A stretch of DNA of 64,000 bases from Lineus longissimus. Taxonomy: Eukaryota > Nemertea > Pilidiophora > Heteronemertea > Lineidae. Location of the stretch: positions 498,001 to 562,000 of the forward strand of contig NC_088322.1 in NCBI RefSeq assembly GCF_910592395.1, in the 5' to 3' direction. Of this stretch, positions 32,186 to 42,565 are shown in pieces; the first letter of the stretch is position 1; the number at the start of each line of letters is the position of its first letter. Below the pieces are notes generated by a model. The model saw nothing but the letters and a program-made list of their open reading frames with translations, did no database searches and was not told where the DNA came from. The position numbers and the translations under genes are program-made.

Positions 32186-34440
32186 GTTACTGGATACTCC
32201 GACGTCATTGTGTGATCGAATCATGGACTCCCATATTTGGCCATCTGGTGTAATTGTGCGGCCCTTTTGTGTGGGCAAACAACTCCGTGCAGCGAAGGTG
32301 CAGTCCGAGTTCAATACGCTCCACACGAGTGGGCAGAGTACTAAGCCGTCATTCAAGAGGACGAGGTATGGTCAAGTTCGGCCCGCGGCACAGGGACACT
32401 CGCGTCCGTCCAAGCGGTGGAACGCTAGTGCCACCAATCCCGGGAGACACTGGGACAATACACAGCAGTACTGGGACCGACGGGACTCTGACCGGTTCCA
32501 CCGGGACTCTGACCAGTACCACCAAGACTCTGACCGGTACCACCGGGACTCTGACCGGTTCCACCGGGTGTCTTACCGGTTCCACCGGGACTCTGACCGG
32601 TTCCACCGGGACTCTGACCGGCTCCACCGGGACTCTGACCAGTACCACCGGGACTCTGACCAGTACCACCAGGACTCTGTCTGGTACTACCAAGAATCAG
32701 ACCGGAACCAACCCGCTACGAATGGTCGAATCAAAAGTGGTAAGAACCTTGGCAATAGTATTATGTTGCTTAGTGATACGTATAACTGTCATGGCATGAA
32801 ATTGAATGCCTTTCATGTCGCACGTAGGTTAGGCGACTTTGATGTTTCATGTCTCACGAAAACGTGGCTAAGACCACACGAACTGCAAAGCCTTCCTATG
32901 ATACTTGCTGGTGCAAACCCAAACCTCGACATAGGTACATACCAATTTTTCACAAAGTCTGCAATGTCTGACTTAGATCCAGAGTATTCGGGCCGCCCTT
33001 TTGGGGGAGTCGCAATTATTTGCAAGCGTCACGCAGAATTGAATTTTCATTCTATTGAAATGGATTGTGATCGGCTTATTGGTGTAACTGTGACTGACAA
33101 TAGTAGTGATGTGCGCCAGGTTATCTTGAATGTTTACATGCCATACTATTCGAGTAGTGCTGAGAGTAACTGTCTTGAAGAATTTATAGAATTTATGTCT
33201 AGATCACCTGCAAAGTTGTACAGATCAGCATGGGACCCCGGTCCTGCTCTGTGGTGATTTTAACGCACAGCTACCGAGGGAGGAGAAGATTGGGAGATTC
33301 TGGTATAAAGATAAAGGTTACTCGCCACTCTTTAAGGCTCTGTATGACTTCTTAACCTCAAATGACCTAATTGTTGCTGACTTCCTGTTTCAGCAGCCGG
33401 TTGACTACACGTTTTTCTGTATTAAGCGTAACTGTTTCACTTGGATTGATCATGTTATGATGTCCAGCGCGACTGCAGGTAACATATTAGACTGCAGGAT
33501 TATTAGTCTCGATGACACTAATTTGAGTGACCACCTTCCTATCAGAACAACCCTTAAGATAAGTATGTCATCGCAGTCACCTTGTACTAGTAGCCCTGAT
33601 GTCAGAGATGCCCGCGTGTCTCCTTCGTACGAATGGGCCAATCGTGTTCACCGTGCAGCATATTGTGCGGATGTTGGTTCTAATCTTAACACCTTCACGC
33701 TGAGGCAGGCTGAAAATTTCGTAAGCCGCGCTGAGGCCCAAGCATATGTTAATGATCGGTTCTCCTACCTTAATACAGTTCTTCACTCTTTTGCGCTTAA
33801 AAGAAGTTTCATTAAGAAAGTGTTTGAGCCTAAGTCGTATTGGTGTAATGAATTGAGTCGGTTACGTAATGTAAAGAAGTTTTGGTGGCATATGTGGGTT
33901 GAAAATGGTAGACCCCGGTCAGGGGCTGTCTTTGAATGTTGGAAATTTACGAAAAGGTGATTTCGTCAGGAAACCCGGAAGCGGGTGCATTATACTGTTT
34001 CTCAACCTGTCAGTAATCTGAATAAAGTTTTCCGTCTGAACAATAGCTCCGCGTTTTGGAAGGCCCTGAATAAAAGGGGCTCTGATTCCGACTCTAAACT
34101 GTCAGTGGAAAGCTTCAAGAAATGTTTTAGTGACACTATGCAGGATGATAATAACCTTGATGATGATCAGCATGAAATTGGCAACTTTGTGAAAAAAGTA
34201 TTTAGGGAAAATTGCAACATCTTTACTAAATGTGACGTCTCCCCCGCTGATATCTGGGGTGCAATCCCAAAATTGAAGTGTAGCAAGGCGCCCGGCATAG
34301 ATAACATTATGGCGGAGCATCATAGGTATGGATTGTGTGATGAATTATGCCGTGTTTTGAGTAATATCTTCACTGTCATGATGAGTTGGCATGTGGTCGG
34401 GGATGACATGGCAGTTGGCACCATTATACCGGTTTTGAAA
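32178..34440 (+). pseudogene. LINE polyprotein: endonuclease and start of RT, broken
   Basis: Starts at ATG 32178. Residues about 95-170 are nine or ten degenerate 7-residue repeats (RDSDRFH) encoded by a 21-bp minisatellite. Then an APE-type endonuclease: CLTKTWLRPHEL, GGVAIICKRH, then after a one-base frameshift near 33240 CGDFNAQ, WIDHVMM and LSDHLPI with the catalytic Asp and His. An in-frame TGA follows at 33958-33960. RT begins with SKAPGIDNI and GTIIPVLKK, then the element is cut at about 34441 by MULE-derived sequence. It would nick DNA for target-primed reverse transcription when intact. Confidence 0.75.
32475..32700. repeat. 21-bp in-frame minisatellite in the LINE ORF
   Basis: About ten copies of gaccggttccaccgggactc t with variants (cagtac, ggctcc, aagac). 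It keeps all frames open, so long frames in the other two frames and on the opposite strand are shadows. Confidence 0.92.
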
Positions 34441-35190
34441 AAAACATCAGCATGGGAGTGTGAGCTGCGTAGACCCGAACAGTGTAAAGCTAAGATTCAT
34501 CTTTTGGCAGGTCGTGTAGTGCACCGCACAAACGAACATACACACGCTGGTGATGCTAGGCGGGGCGAAGTTCTGAAGTTTAGAGCAGCTGTTAAAGAGC
34601 GGGCGCAGACGACAGAGGAGGCTCCACAACAAATTGTTGCAGACTCTGTCCGAAACTTGTCTGATGCTGCAAGTGGATTATTGCCACCTATTAATGACAT
34701 CCGCCGCGGAATCCGTCGAAACAGGCAACAAGTCGGGAATCCCCCACCACTCCCTGGTAATGCAGCCGAATTAGAAATTCTGAGACAACACCAGTTGACA
34801 GATCGTGATGGGCAGTTTCCACTGCACGACAGTGGTATTGGCGATGGCAATCGTATCCTGATATTTGCATCCCCAGAAGGAATAGACTTTCTTCGTAACA
34901 CGCCAAGCTGGGCTATCAACTCTACACGATGGATGGTATTGCTGGAAATCGCGTGTTTCCATGTGTTTATGCACACTTACGTTCGAATGTTTACTGCGCT
35001 GACAAACGCTGTGGAAAACCTGGACCCAGCAGATGTCCTGATAGACTACGAACGGGCCTCCATGAATGCCCTTCAAGTGGCCTTTCCGGATACGGATGTT
35101 AAGGGCTGCTTTTTCCACCTCTCCCAGAATGTGTACCGTCATGTAAATATCAGTATAATCATTACTACCGGGTGGCCCAATAAAAGTGTT
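34441..35190 (+). pseudogene. FLYWCH-MULE transposase fragment fused to the LINE frame
   Basis: The frame of the LINE continues without a stop into WECELRRPEQCKAKIHL and HRTNEHTH, the C-C-H-H half of a FLYWCH finger, then KERAQTTEEAPQQIV as in MULE transposases. The catalytic core is damaged: the W..DGTF block with the first Asp is missing, LYTMDGIAGNRVFPCVYAHL lies in another frame, and TYVRMFTALTN returns to the first frame. Then comes LIDYERASMNA (second Asp) and VKGCFFHLSQNVYRHV (C-x2-H). It ends in unrelated sequence near 35150-35250. No relation in detail to the MULE at 15880. Confidence 0.7.
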
Positions 35191-35390
35191 CCTCCTAAAG
35201 TCCAATTCTTTTCTGGGGACCAGGTTTTCAGTGTATTCACCAGTTATTAACAATTGGTATAGGCCTACTACTGTAACGTTTTTATCTTGGCGGGAAAATT
35301 ATGTTACGCCACTGAAACCTAATTAAAAGTCCAATCCTGGCATTATGCTTCGGATCGGTACTGGAAAGGTTAACATCACCCTCATGGAAA

Positions 35391-35868
35391 TTTGTATTTT
35401 CCATGGATTTAGAAATTTACTGATTTTTCCCGCCAATTTCTGGGATCCATTACTTTAAACTATAATTGTTCACTGTTTTTAAACCTGGTTCCCACTGGAT
35501 ATTTGGGACCTAGCAGGGACACTTTTATTGCGCCACCCTGTAGAAATTTGTAAACTATTGTTCTACGCATGCGTGAAACTATACCCACAAATGCATAGAC
35601 AACACAACAAAAGTAGCTTGTATTTTTAATTTGTATTTTCCATGGATTTAGAAATTTACTGATTTTTCCCGCCAATTTCTGGGATCCATTACTTTAAACT
35701 ATAATTGTTCACTGTTTTTAAACCTGGTTCCCACTGGATATTTGGGACCTAGCAGGGACACTTTTATTGCGCCACCCTGTAGAAATTTGTAAACTATTGC
35801 TCTACGCATGCGTGAAACTATACCCACAAATGCATAGACAACACAACAAAAGTAGCTTGTACACCATA
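35391..35868. repeat. 239-bp tandem duplication (two copies)
   Basis: 'tttgtattttccatggattt' starts at 35391 and 35630; the two units are almost identical through 'acaaaagtagcttgta'. Two short mirror frames on the - strand come from the duplicated unit and differ by one residue, but nothing suggests they are genes. Confidence 0.9.
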
Positions 35869-36725
35869 CTATAGATGGCGATGCCATTGCGGAATCGACC
35901 TTCAGATGACAGCACCATACCGTATTTAGAGGGGGGCCCCCCCCCCCCCCCCCCCCGACCGATCAAAAAACGTGTTTTCATGCAGATTTTAGGGCAAAAA
36001 TTGTAAAATAATGTCTTTTGCCCCCAGAGAAGTCCATTGCCCCCCCCCCCCCAAGAGAAAAAGCTAGATACGGCCCTGCATACAGAACACGTTCATATTT
36101 TTTCACAGTCTGTGGCAAAATGTTTTCATTGACCATGGAGGGGTTAAAGATAGGATATTTTCAGGCTGTAAAAAACTGAAAACCTAGAAAAACAAGGATA
36201 AATCAGTAAATTCCCTGTAATTGTTTTATTTGATGTTTCTTTGCAAATTGAAACAGCACCTTGTTGTGCTTTTTGATAGATTTAACCAATAAAACTATTT
36301 TTAATTTACTTATTTTTAAAATTACAATTATGTACATGTTTAATGTACATTGAATGCAGTGTGGGCTAGGCAAAGTCACACCCGCTGGTCCACAACAAAG
36401 GGAACAGTGGCGCTCCTACTGCACTGGGCTTAGTTTACATATTTCTGGTAATAGGGCCGTTTAGACGACAGAAAAAAGGCCCGATGAGATCCGATCGAAT
36501 CCGAATGCGGTCTAAATTTCCCTGGTGTAAACGCAAACCGATCGGGTCTCATGTGGTCCCATCGGGTCTTCAAGTGGTCCACCTCTTTTGCTGGTTCCAT
36601 CGGGGCTAATCCGGATGCATCCGGATAAAATTTGGTCGTCTAAACGCGATCGGGCCAAATGCGGTCTCATCTGGACTAATTTTTTTAACTGATTTTTGGC
36701 CATGTATCACTATCAGTAGAAATCA
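35869..36725. other. Non-coding; two MITE-like inverted repeats
   Basis: About 35917-36080 is a C-rich MITE with ends accgtatttagag and agctagatacggccctg. About 36452-36655 is another with gggccgtttagacgac and gtcgtctaaacgcgatcggg cc. Both resemble hAT-type MITEs. Nothing else is seen. Confidence 0.5.
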
Positions 36726-36781
36726 TGGATTAGCAAGGTAAGAAGCCCAGAAATGAAGTTTTAACTGCTAGAAAAAGGAGA

Positions 36782-39700
36782 ATGAGTAATGGGTGGGGCC
36801 TGGTTGAAAATGCTAATGGTAGTATGGGAAAAACAGGACTTATAGCGGCTAGGAGTGTTGTTGATCTCAGCAAAAAGCGCTGTCCGGTCAGGATAATGAA
36901 TCCGTCCAGTGAACCAGTAGTATTGTACAAAGGACAAGATATAGGAATAGTTCAGCCTGTAGATAATCTACAAGTTGTAGGACCAGAAGGGGAAGAAAGC
37001 ACCATAAAAGAAGCAGAAAATGTTTCTCCTATCCTTAACAGGGGTAAATGTTGTAAATTATCAGTTGAGACTATTACTGAGGAGTCAGACACCTTAGAGA
37101 GTATACCTGAGCATCTCCAAGATTTGTTTACCAGGACCATGCAAGATGTAGCCCCAGAGCATGGCCCTAGAATAGCAAGCATGTTGAGAAGGTGGCAGGA
37201 TGTATTTGCCAAAAATGATAGGGATTTAGGGAGGACAGACGTAGTGAAATGTAAGATAGACACAGGGGATGCCCGTCCGTTCAAACAAAAGTCGCGTAGA
37301 CTGCCTATCCATCAGCAAGACATCGCTGACAGTATGGCTAAGAATTTATTTGAGGATGGGCTGGTAGAGAACTCAGAAAGTGCCTGGCACTCCAATGTGG
37401 TGATGCTTCGTAAAAAAGACGGTTCTTATCGGATGGCGATTGATTATAGAGATTTAAATGCTCGATGTGTTGGGGTAAATGCACAACCCTTACCAAACAT
37501 AGGAATGTGCTATGATGCTCTGGATGGGGGGAAGTGGTTCTCTACCCTTGACTGTTGTTCGGGCTACCACCAAATTGAGCTTGATTCTGAATCGGACCGA
37601 CAAAAAACTGCATTTTCGACAGGGAAAAATCAGCTTTTGCAGTTCAAAGTTATGCCATGTGGCATAATTCAGGGGTCTGCCACCTTTGAGTTATTAATGG
37701 AGAAGGTTATGGCTGGTCTGACGTTTGACATTGTGTTGATTTACTTGGATGATCTTATATCTTGGGGCACAACGATTGAGCAAAGTGTAGAGCGCCTGGA
37801 GATAATTTTTGAGAGGCTCCAGAAGGCCAAGCTCAAGCTTAAGCCTAGGAAGTGTGTGTTGTTAAAGAAAAGTGTGGTGTTTTTGGGCCATGAGGTGTCA
37901 GAAAAGGGGTTAGGTACTGAAGAGGGCAAGGTCAAGGCGGTAATGGAGTGGAAAACTCCTAAATCACCAACTGAAGTTAGGTCATTTTGTGGCTTAGTAT
38001 CTTATTATCGTAAATTTATAAAGAACTTCAGTTCTATTGCCAAGCCACTGTACAACCTCACAGAGAAAAATACACCTTTCATCTGGAATGAGGAGTGTGA
38101 GGAGGCTTTTCAGACACTAAAGCAAAGATTGTGTTCAGCACCAGTGTTGGCATACCCAAACAACAGAGACACTTTTGTACTGGATACTGATGCATCGGCC
38201 TATGGCATAGGAGGTGTGCTTTCACAGATCCAGGGGGGTGAGGAGAAGGTTATTGCCTATGGCAGTAGGGTACTCAGTAAGCCAGAAAGAAATTATTGTG
38301 TAACCAGGCGTGAACTGCTAGCTGTGGTCGAGTTTGTGACTAAATTCAAGCATTACTTGTACGGAAAAGAGTTCATTTTGAGGTATGATCATGCCTCGTT
38401 GGCTTGGATTCTGGGGACAAAGGCAACCCTAGAGGGGCAGACGGCTAGGTGGTTGACAACGTTGTCAATGTATAAAATTAAGTTACAGTTTAGAGCTGGT
38501 AAAAACCATGATAATGCCGATGCTATGTCTAGAGGTCCTTGCATGCAATGTGAAAGGATGGGGTTTGACCAGGAGAGTCAAACCTTGTTCTCAGGCGAAA
38601 GTTCAGGGGTAAGGGCACTGCAAACCAAACCCAGTGAAAAGGAACCAACAGCCGTTACCAGTAACCCTGCGGTACAGGATGACGGTGTAGTTGCGGGCAC
38701 CAGTGCGCAAGGGGAACAATGGATACCGAGTGAAAGTCCGGCGGATAGCCAGACTGAAAGTAATGACTTAGGGTGGTCTTGGGACGGTATCAGGTCAGAT
38801 CAATTAGAAGACAAGGATCTGGCTTGGATCTTGACAGCCAAAGAGCAAAACCTCCCTCAACCAAAATGGGAAGATGTCTCTGATAAAGGTATTGGAGCGA
38901 AGCATTACTGGGCGCAATGGGGTCGATTACACTTGCGAAATAGAGTATTACAAAGAAAATGGGAGTCAGATGATGGCAAGTTTTGCTTCCAGCCCAGTTG
39001 AGAAAACCGGCATTTCTGTCTTTACATGCAAGTCCTACTGCGGCACACTTGGGATATCGAAAAGTAATGCCAAAGGTTGAGTTCAGATACCATTGGCATG
39101 GTATGGCTCGGGATATTAGGACTTGGTGTGGGCAATGTGACATTTGTGCTAGTAAAAAGACAAAGAAAAATAGAGCCCCTTTGAAACAGTACAGGGTTGG
39201 TGAACCCATGGAGGGTATAGCATCCGACTTGTTGGGACCCTTGCCAGAAACTGAGGGTGGAATGAAATATGTTCTGGTGGTGTCAGATTATTTTACTAGA
39301 TGGGTAGAGGCATTTGCAATCCCAAACATGGAAGCTACCACGGTGGCGGATAAAATTGTTACAGAGGTGATGTGTAGATATGGGGTGCCTAGATTGTGCC
39401 ATAGTGACCAGGGCTCTCAGTATACGGCCAAGTTACATAAGGAGGCTTTGAAGCTATTGGGAGTACACCAAACTCGCACAACACCGCTGAGACCTCAGTC
39501 TGATGGGTTGGTGGAACGTTTCAATTCTACATTATTAACTATGCTATCCACTATGGTGTCTGAGAAGCAAACCGATTGGGATTCTTACCTCCCTTATGTT
39601 ATGATGGCATATCGGTCTGGGGTGCAAGAGACCACCCAGGAAACACCAAACACGATGATGTTGGGTAGGGAGGTACGGTTGCCTATAGACTTATATTTGG

Positions 39701-40482
39701 ACAATAGACTAGAAGAAGACGTGGTGGGACAACCTGAATCCTATTATGCTGAAGAGTTGAGGGAGAGGTTAAGTTATGCCCATGAGAAAGTTAGGGAGGT
39801 GGTAATAAAGAACACCAGACGACAAAAAACAAATTACGACCTCAAGGTCAAAGGGGAACCCCTGAGTAAGGGAGAGTGGGTCATGTTGTATAACCCAAAA
39901 CCTAGGAAAGGGTTGTCACCCAAGTTGCAAAGGAATTGGGAGGGACCATATCTGATAGTGAATAAAATAGATGACGTTGTGTATAGAGTACAGAAGACTG
40001 TACGTTGCAAACCCAATGTGGTACATATAGATCGGTTGAGACGGTACAAGGGTACTAGTGGAGTCAGTTGGCTCACTGTTGAGCCCAGTAGGACTTCAGA
40101 GTCCGAAGTTACTTTGAATTCAGATCAACCAGCACAAGGTGAACAACCTGGGGTGGTTGATTCTATAACGTCAGAGGTAATACAGGGAGTTAGGGCGTCA
40201 GGTGAACAACCTGGAGTAGTGGACTCAGCACCTTTTAGTGCGGATTCAGATCCACCAGAAGTTCTATTCAATTCACCTGGGAAAGATAAGGGGAGAAATA
40301 AAAATCAAAATATTATTACAAGTCAGGCGCAAATTAATGTTAGTCCTCAGTTAGTAGCTGAAAAAGCTGAAATCATTGATGAGGTGCAAATTACTAGGAG
40401 TGGCCGAGTCTCCCGGCCTAAAGAGAGATTCGGAGAGTGGTTGAGGGGATTGTGGTCAGATCACATGAACCTAGACGCTTAG
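36782..40482 (+). pseudogene. Gypsy Pol (RT-RNase H-integrase), one frameshift
   Basis: The first frame, 36782-39001, has RT motifs KKDGSYRMAIDYRDLN, STLDCCSGYHQI, MPCGIIQGSATF and the catalytic YLDDL. RNase H has LDTDASAYGIGG and RRELLAVV. At 38983-39001 a one-base slip moves the frame. The second frame to 40482 has the integrase zinc finger (HLGYRK...CGQCDIC), catalytic Asp in ASDLLGPL, Asp in HSDQGSQY, Glu in LVERFNS, and a GPY/F-like module (NWEGPYLIVNKIDD). The C-terminus ends with SGRVSRPKERFGEW, usual for Gypsy. The N-terminal protease is missing. Confidence 0.88.
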
Positions 40483-40532
40483 GCACCTCTGTGTATTGGG
40501 AATTTACTCTTCCATGCCTTCCTTTCAGTGTG

Positions 40533-41015
40533 ATGGCCTGGGAATGTAAATGGTGCAGGGTAGTGGTGGAGGACAGTAGAAAGAGTCATCTAAGACGTTG
40601 TAGCAGCAATCCCAGGTGGCGCAGAAATGTGCACTGTCAACACTGCCCTGGTGTCTTCCACACCAACTCACACTTGAGGAGACATATGCGACGTCATCAT
40701 GTGCATGTCACTGCACAGCATTCTAGATATATAAGGGGGAGAGGTGCAACGCAGGATTCTGACATAATGGTAACGGAGCGCGAGTGGCACGGGGAAAACG
40801 GGGAGGACTACATTGAAATATTTGAGGAGCAGCTGGCCGTATCAGCACCACCACCGGTGGAGGATTCCAGGATCGTAGTTGTGGAAAAGAGTAAGGTGGA
40901 CGAACAGAAGGGAACTGAATCAGTTAGAGTTGAGGCGACTCGAGACGAGGACAAGGAGAACATTGAGGATGATTACAGTGGAGAGTTTTGGGAGCAACTT
41001 TTATTTGAACTTTAG
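40533..41015 (+). CDS. C2H2 zinc-finger ORF in the env position of the Gypsy element
   Basis: 160 codons from ATG 40533; the frame is open further upstream to 40437, overlapping pol. Just before the ATG is CCTTCCTTTCAG, a good splice acceptor, so it may be made from a spliced RNA as env genes are. Residues about 5-22 form a C-x2-C...H...C knuckle (CKWC, HLRRC), and residues about 33-54 a classical C2H2 finger (CQHCPGVFHTNSHLRRHMRR). The C-terminus is acidic. No signal peptide or membrane segment, so it is not an envelope protein. Its role is unknown; nucleic-acid binding is inferred. Confidence 0.65.
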   Translation: MAWECKWCRVVVEDSRKSHLRRCSSNPRWRRNVHCQHCPGVFHTNSHLRRHMRRHHVHVTAQHSRYIRGRGATQDSDIMVTEREWHGENGEDYIEIFEEQLAVSAPPPVEDSRIVVVEKSKVDEQKGTESVRVEATRDEDKENIEDDYSGEFWEQLLFEL

Positions 41016-41249
41016 AATAGACTGCTTAGTATGAGTAACTGTTCCCCTACTACGTGTACTAGTTCATGAATTGTGTCTTAGATTATCATTATTGAGAGTT
41101 GGAGCTGCCAGTTAATAGTTGGGGGTATATTTACTGTGTAACTTTGGTATTCTATTATTCTATTCTGTGGTGAGGACATTAATTATGAGTCTGGATGGTC
41201 CAGCATTAATGTTAGTTGTTTTGGGTTTATGGTTTGGGGGCAAACAATG

Positions 41250-42100
41250 GTGAGAGGGGAGGTAGTGTGGCGTTTTGTATATTCGTAATGTATTAATGTA
41301 TGCATGGATTGTAGTTGAGTGCAGTGTACATCGTTTAGTATGCTAGATTGTTAGGGTTTTGGTCATGCGCTTTGCGGGCGCGTAGTGGTTTCGCAAAGGC
41401 ATGACACTACTTTTGTTAGCGTCCTAGTTAGGCTATTATAATATCTTTACCTGTCTGTATATAAGTTCTATGAGTCTTGCAGCTAAAACGGTATTTATAT
41501 GTCATTTTGTCTCTCGCCGTCACGCATGTTATTTTGTTCTTCTGCTAGCAAACATGGCGGGAGACTCGTTGTGGATTCTATTGTGGGCATGCAAATTCGT
41601 AGGGAATTCCCGTATGACGTCTACGTTGGCCACGTGCCAATGTTTATAATTGTTAGCGCGTCGGGTTGGTTATATTTCCGGGTCGTTTTATAGGGGTCCT
41701 TTGGAGGGTTCGTATGTTTAAGGGGTGTCTTAGTTTCGTATCTTTAAAGGGGTTGTATAGCTTTTCCTTGGGGGTTCTGTTGGGGGACGTATTTCTGCGG
41801 GGGGGTTCTGTTGCATAGTATAAAAGGGAGTTGCACTGGATTTTCGGGGAGTTCAGAAGTTACGTTGTGTGGGGAAGTCACATTGTGTCTCGTCTCGATT
41901 TATTAAGCGTCCGTGTCGAATACCGTTGTTTCGTCTGGTGAAGAAGATATATTTGTAAGTCAAGGTGTATTTCCGTATTAACTGTATGAAATTAAAGGCG
42001 CAGTGAAGAACTGGCCAAATTATATAGGTTGATATCATTTTAACTGAAGAGTTGTGTTAGTTTATTCTGTGAACCTCAAGGTAGAACCGTTTAGAGTACA
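41250..42100 (+). repeat. Polypurine tract and 3' LTR of the Gypsy element (candidate)
   Basis: The purine run tgagaggggaggtag is followed at 41266 by TGTGGCG, the likely LTR start. TATAAAAG at 41819-41826 and ATTAAA near 41992 fit promoter and polyA signals within the LTR. The end, near 42100 (GAGTACA), is a guess because no second LTR is present for comparison. Confidence 0.5.
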
Positions 42101-42186
42101 CGTCTTTTTCAACTAGAAATGTCCAGCTCATTAACATAAATCATAGTGCCAATATGCTATACCTCGCAGAAAATGTGTTGTCAGAC

Positions 42187-42229
42187 GGGTGAAACTAATC
42201 CGCGAGATGGCGCTTCAGTAGTTTCACCC
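42187..42229. repeat. Short perfect inverted repeat
   Basis: gggtgaaacta and tagtttcaccc, 11-bp arms around 21 bp ('atccgcgagatggcgcttcag'). It could be the end of a small element or a hairpin; nothing else identifies it. Confidence 0.5.
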
Positions 42230-42565
42230 TTCAGAACTGGGTTTCCCATTGGAAATAAGTAAGGTAACCATTTCTAACTTGTTTTTAGTTTATTTTTCAT
42301 GCAGAAAACTTATCTAAAGTGAGGTACATATATAGAAAACTTATTTCATTGACTCTTAAGATATTTTTTGTGATGTTTTTCAGCTTGAATATAGATGTTT
42401 ATTTGCTTGTGACTGAAGCAAAAGGGCGGAGCCGTGCTATCGACAAGCTTGGTGGTCCGTCATGCAAGTGCATTTATATATTGATGATTGAGACTAGATG
42501 ATAAATTATTTCACCCTTTTTCTAATTGTATTTCCTTTTTACTTTCAGGGACCTTATGAAAAAAA

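Larger units (their letters stand above)
36782..42100 (+). mobile_element. Gypsy retrotransposon, 5'-truncated, with extra 3' ORF and 3' LTR
   Basis: Contains the end of the protease-RT linker, RT, RNase H, integrase, a separate zinc-finger ORF, a polypurine tract (about 41250-41265) and a candidate 3' LTR. Gag, protease and the 5' LTR are missing. One frameshift separates RNase H from integrase. Confidence 0.82.

Noticed and set aside
32254-32799. Ser/Thr/Gly-rich and Val/Pro-rich frames over the 21-bp minisatellite
   Set aside because: A 21-bp repeat keeps every frame open; the LINE frame continues into the endonuclease, the others do not.
35460-35887. Two similar - strand frames (71 and 62 codons) in the 239-bp duplication
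   Set aside because: Duplicated non-coding DNA; similarity reflects the duplication, not coding constraint.
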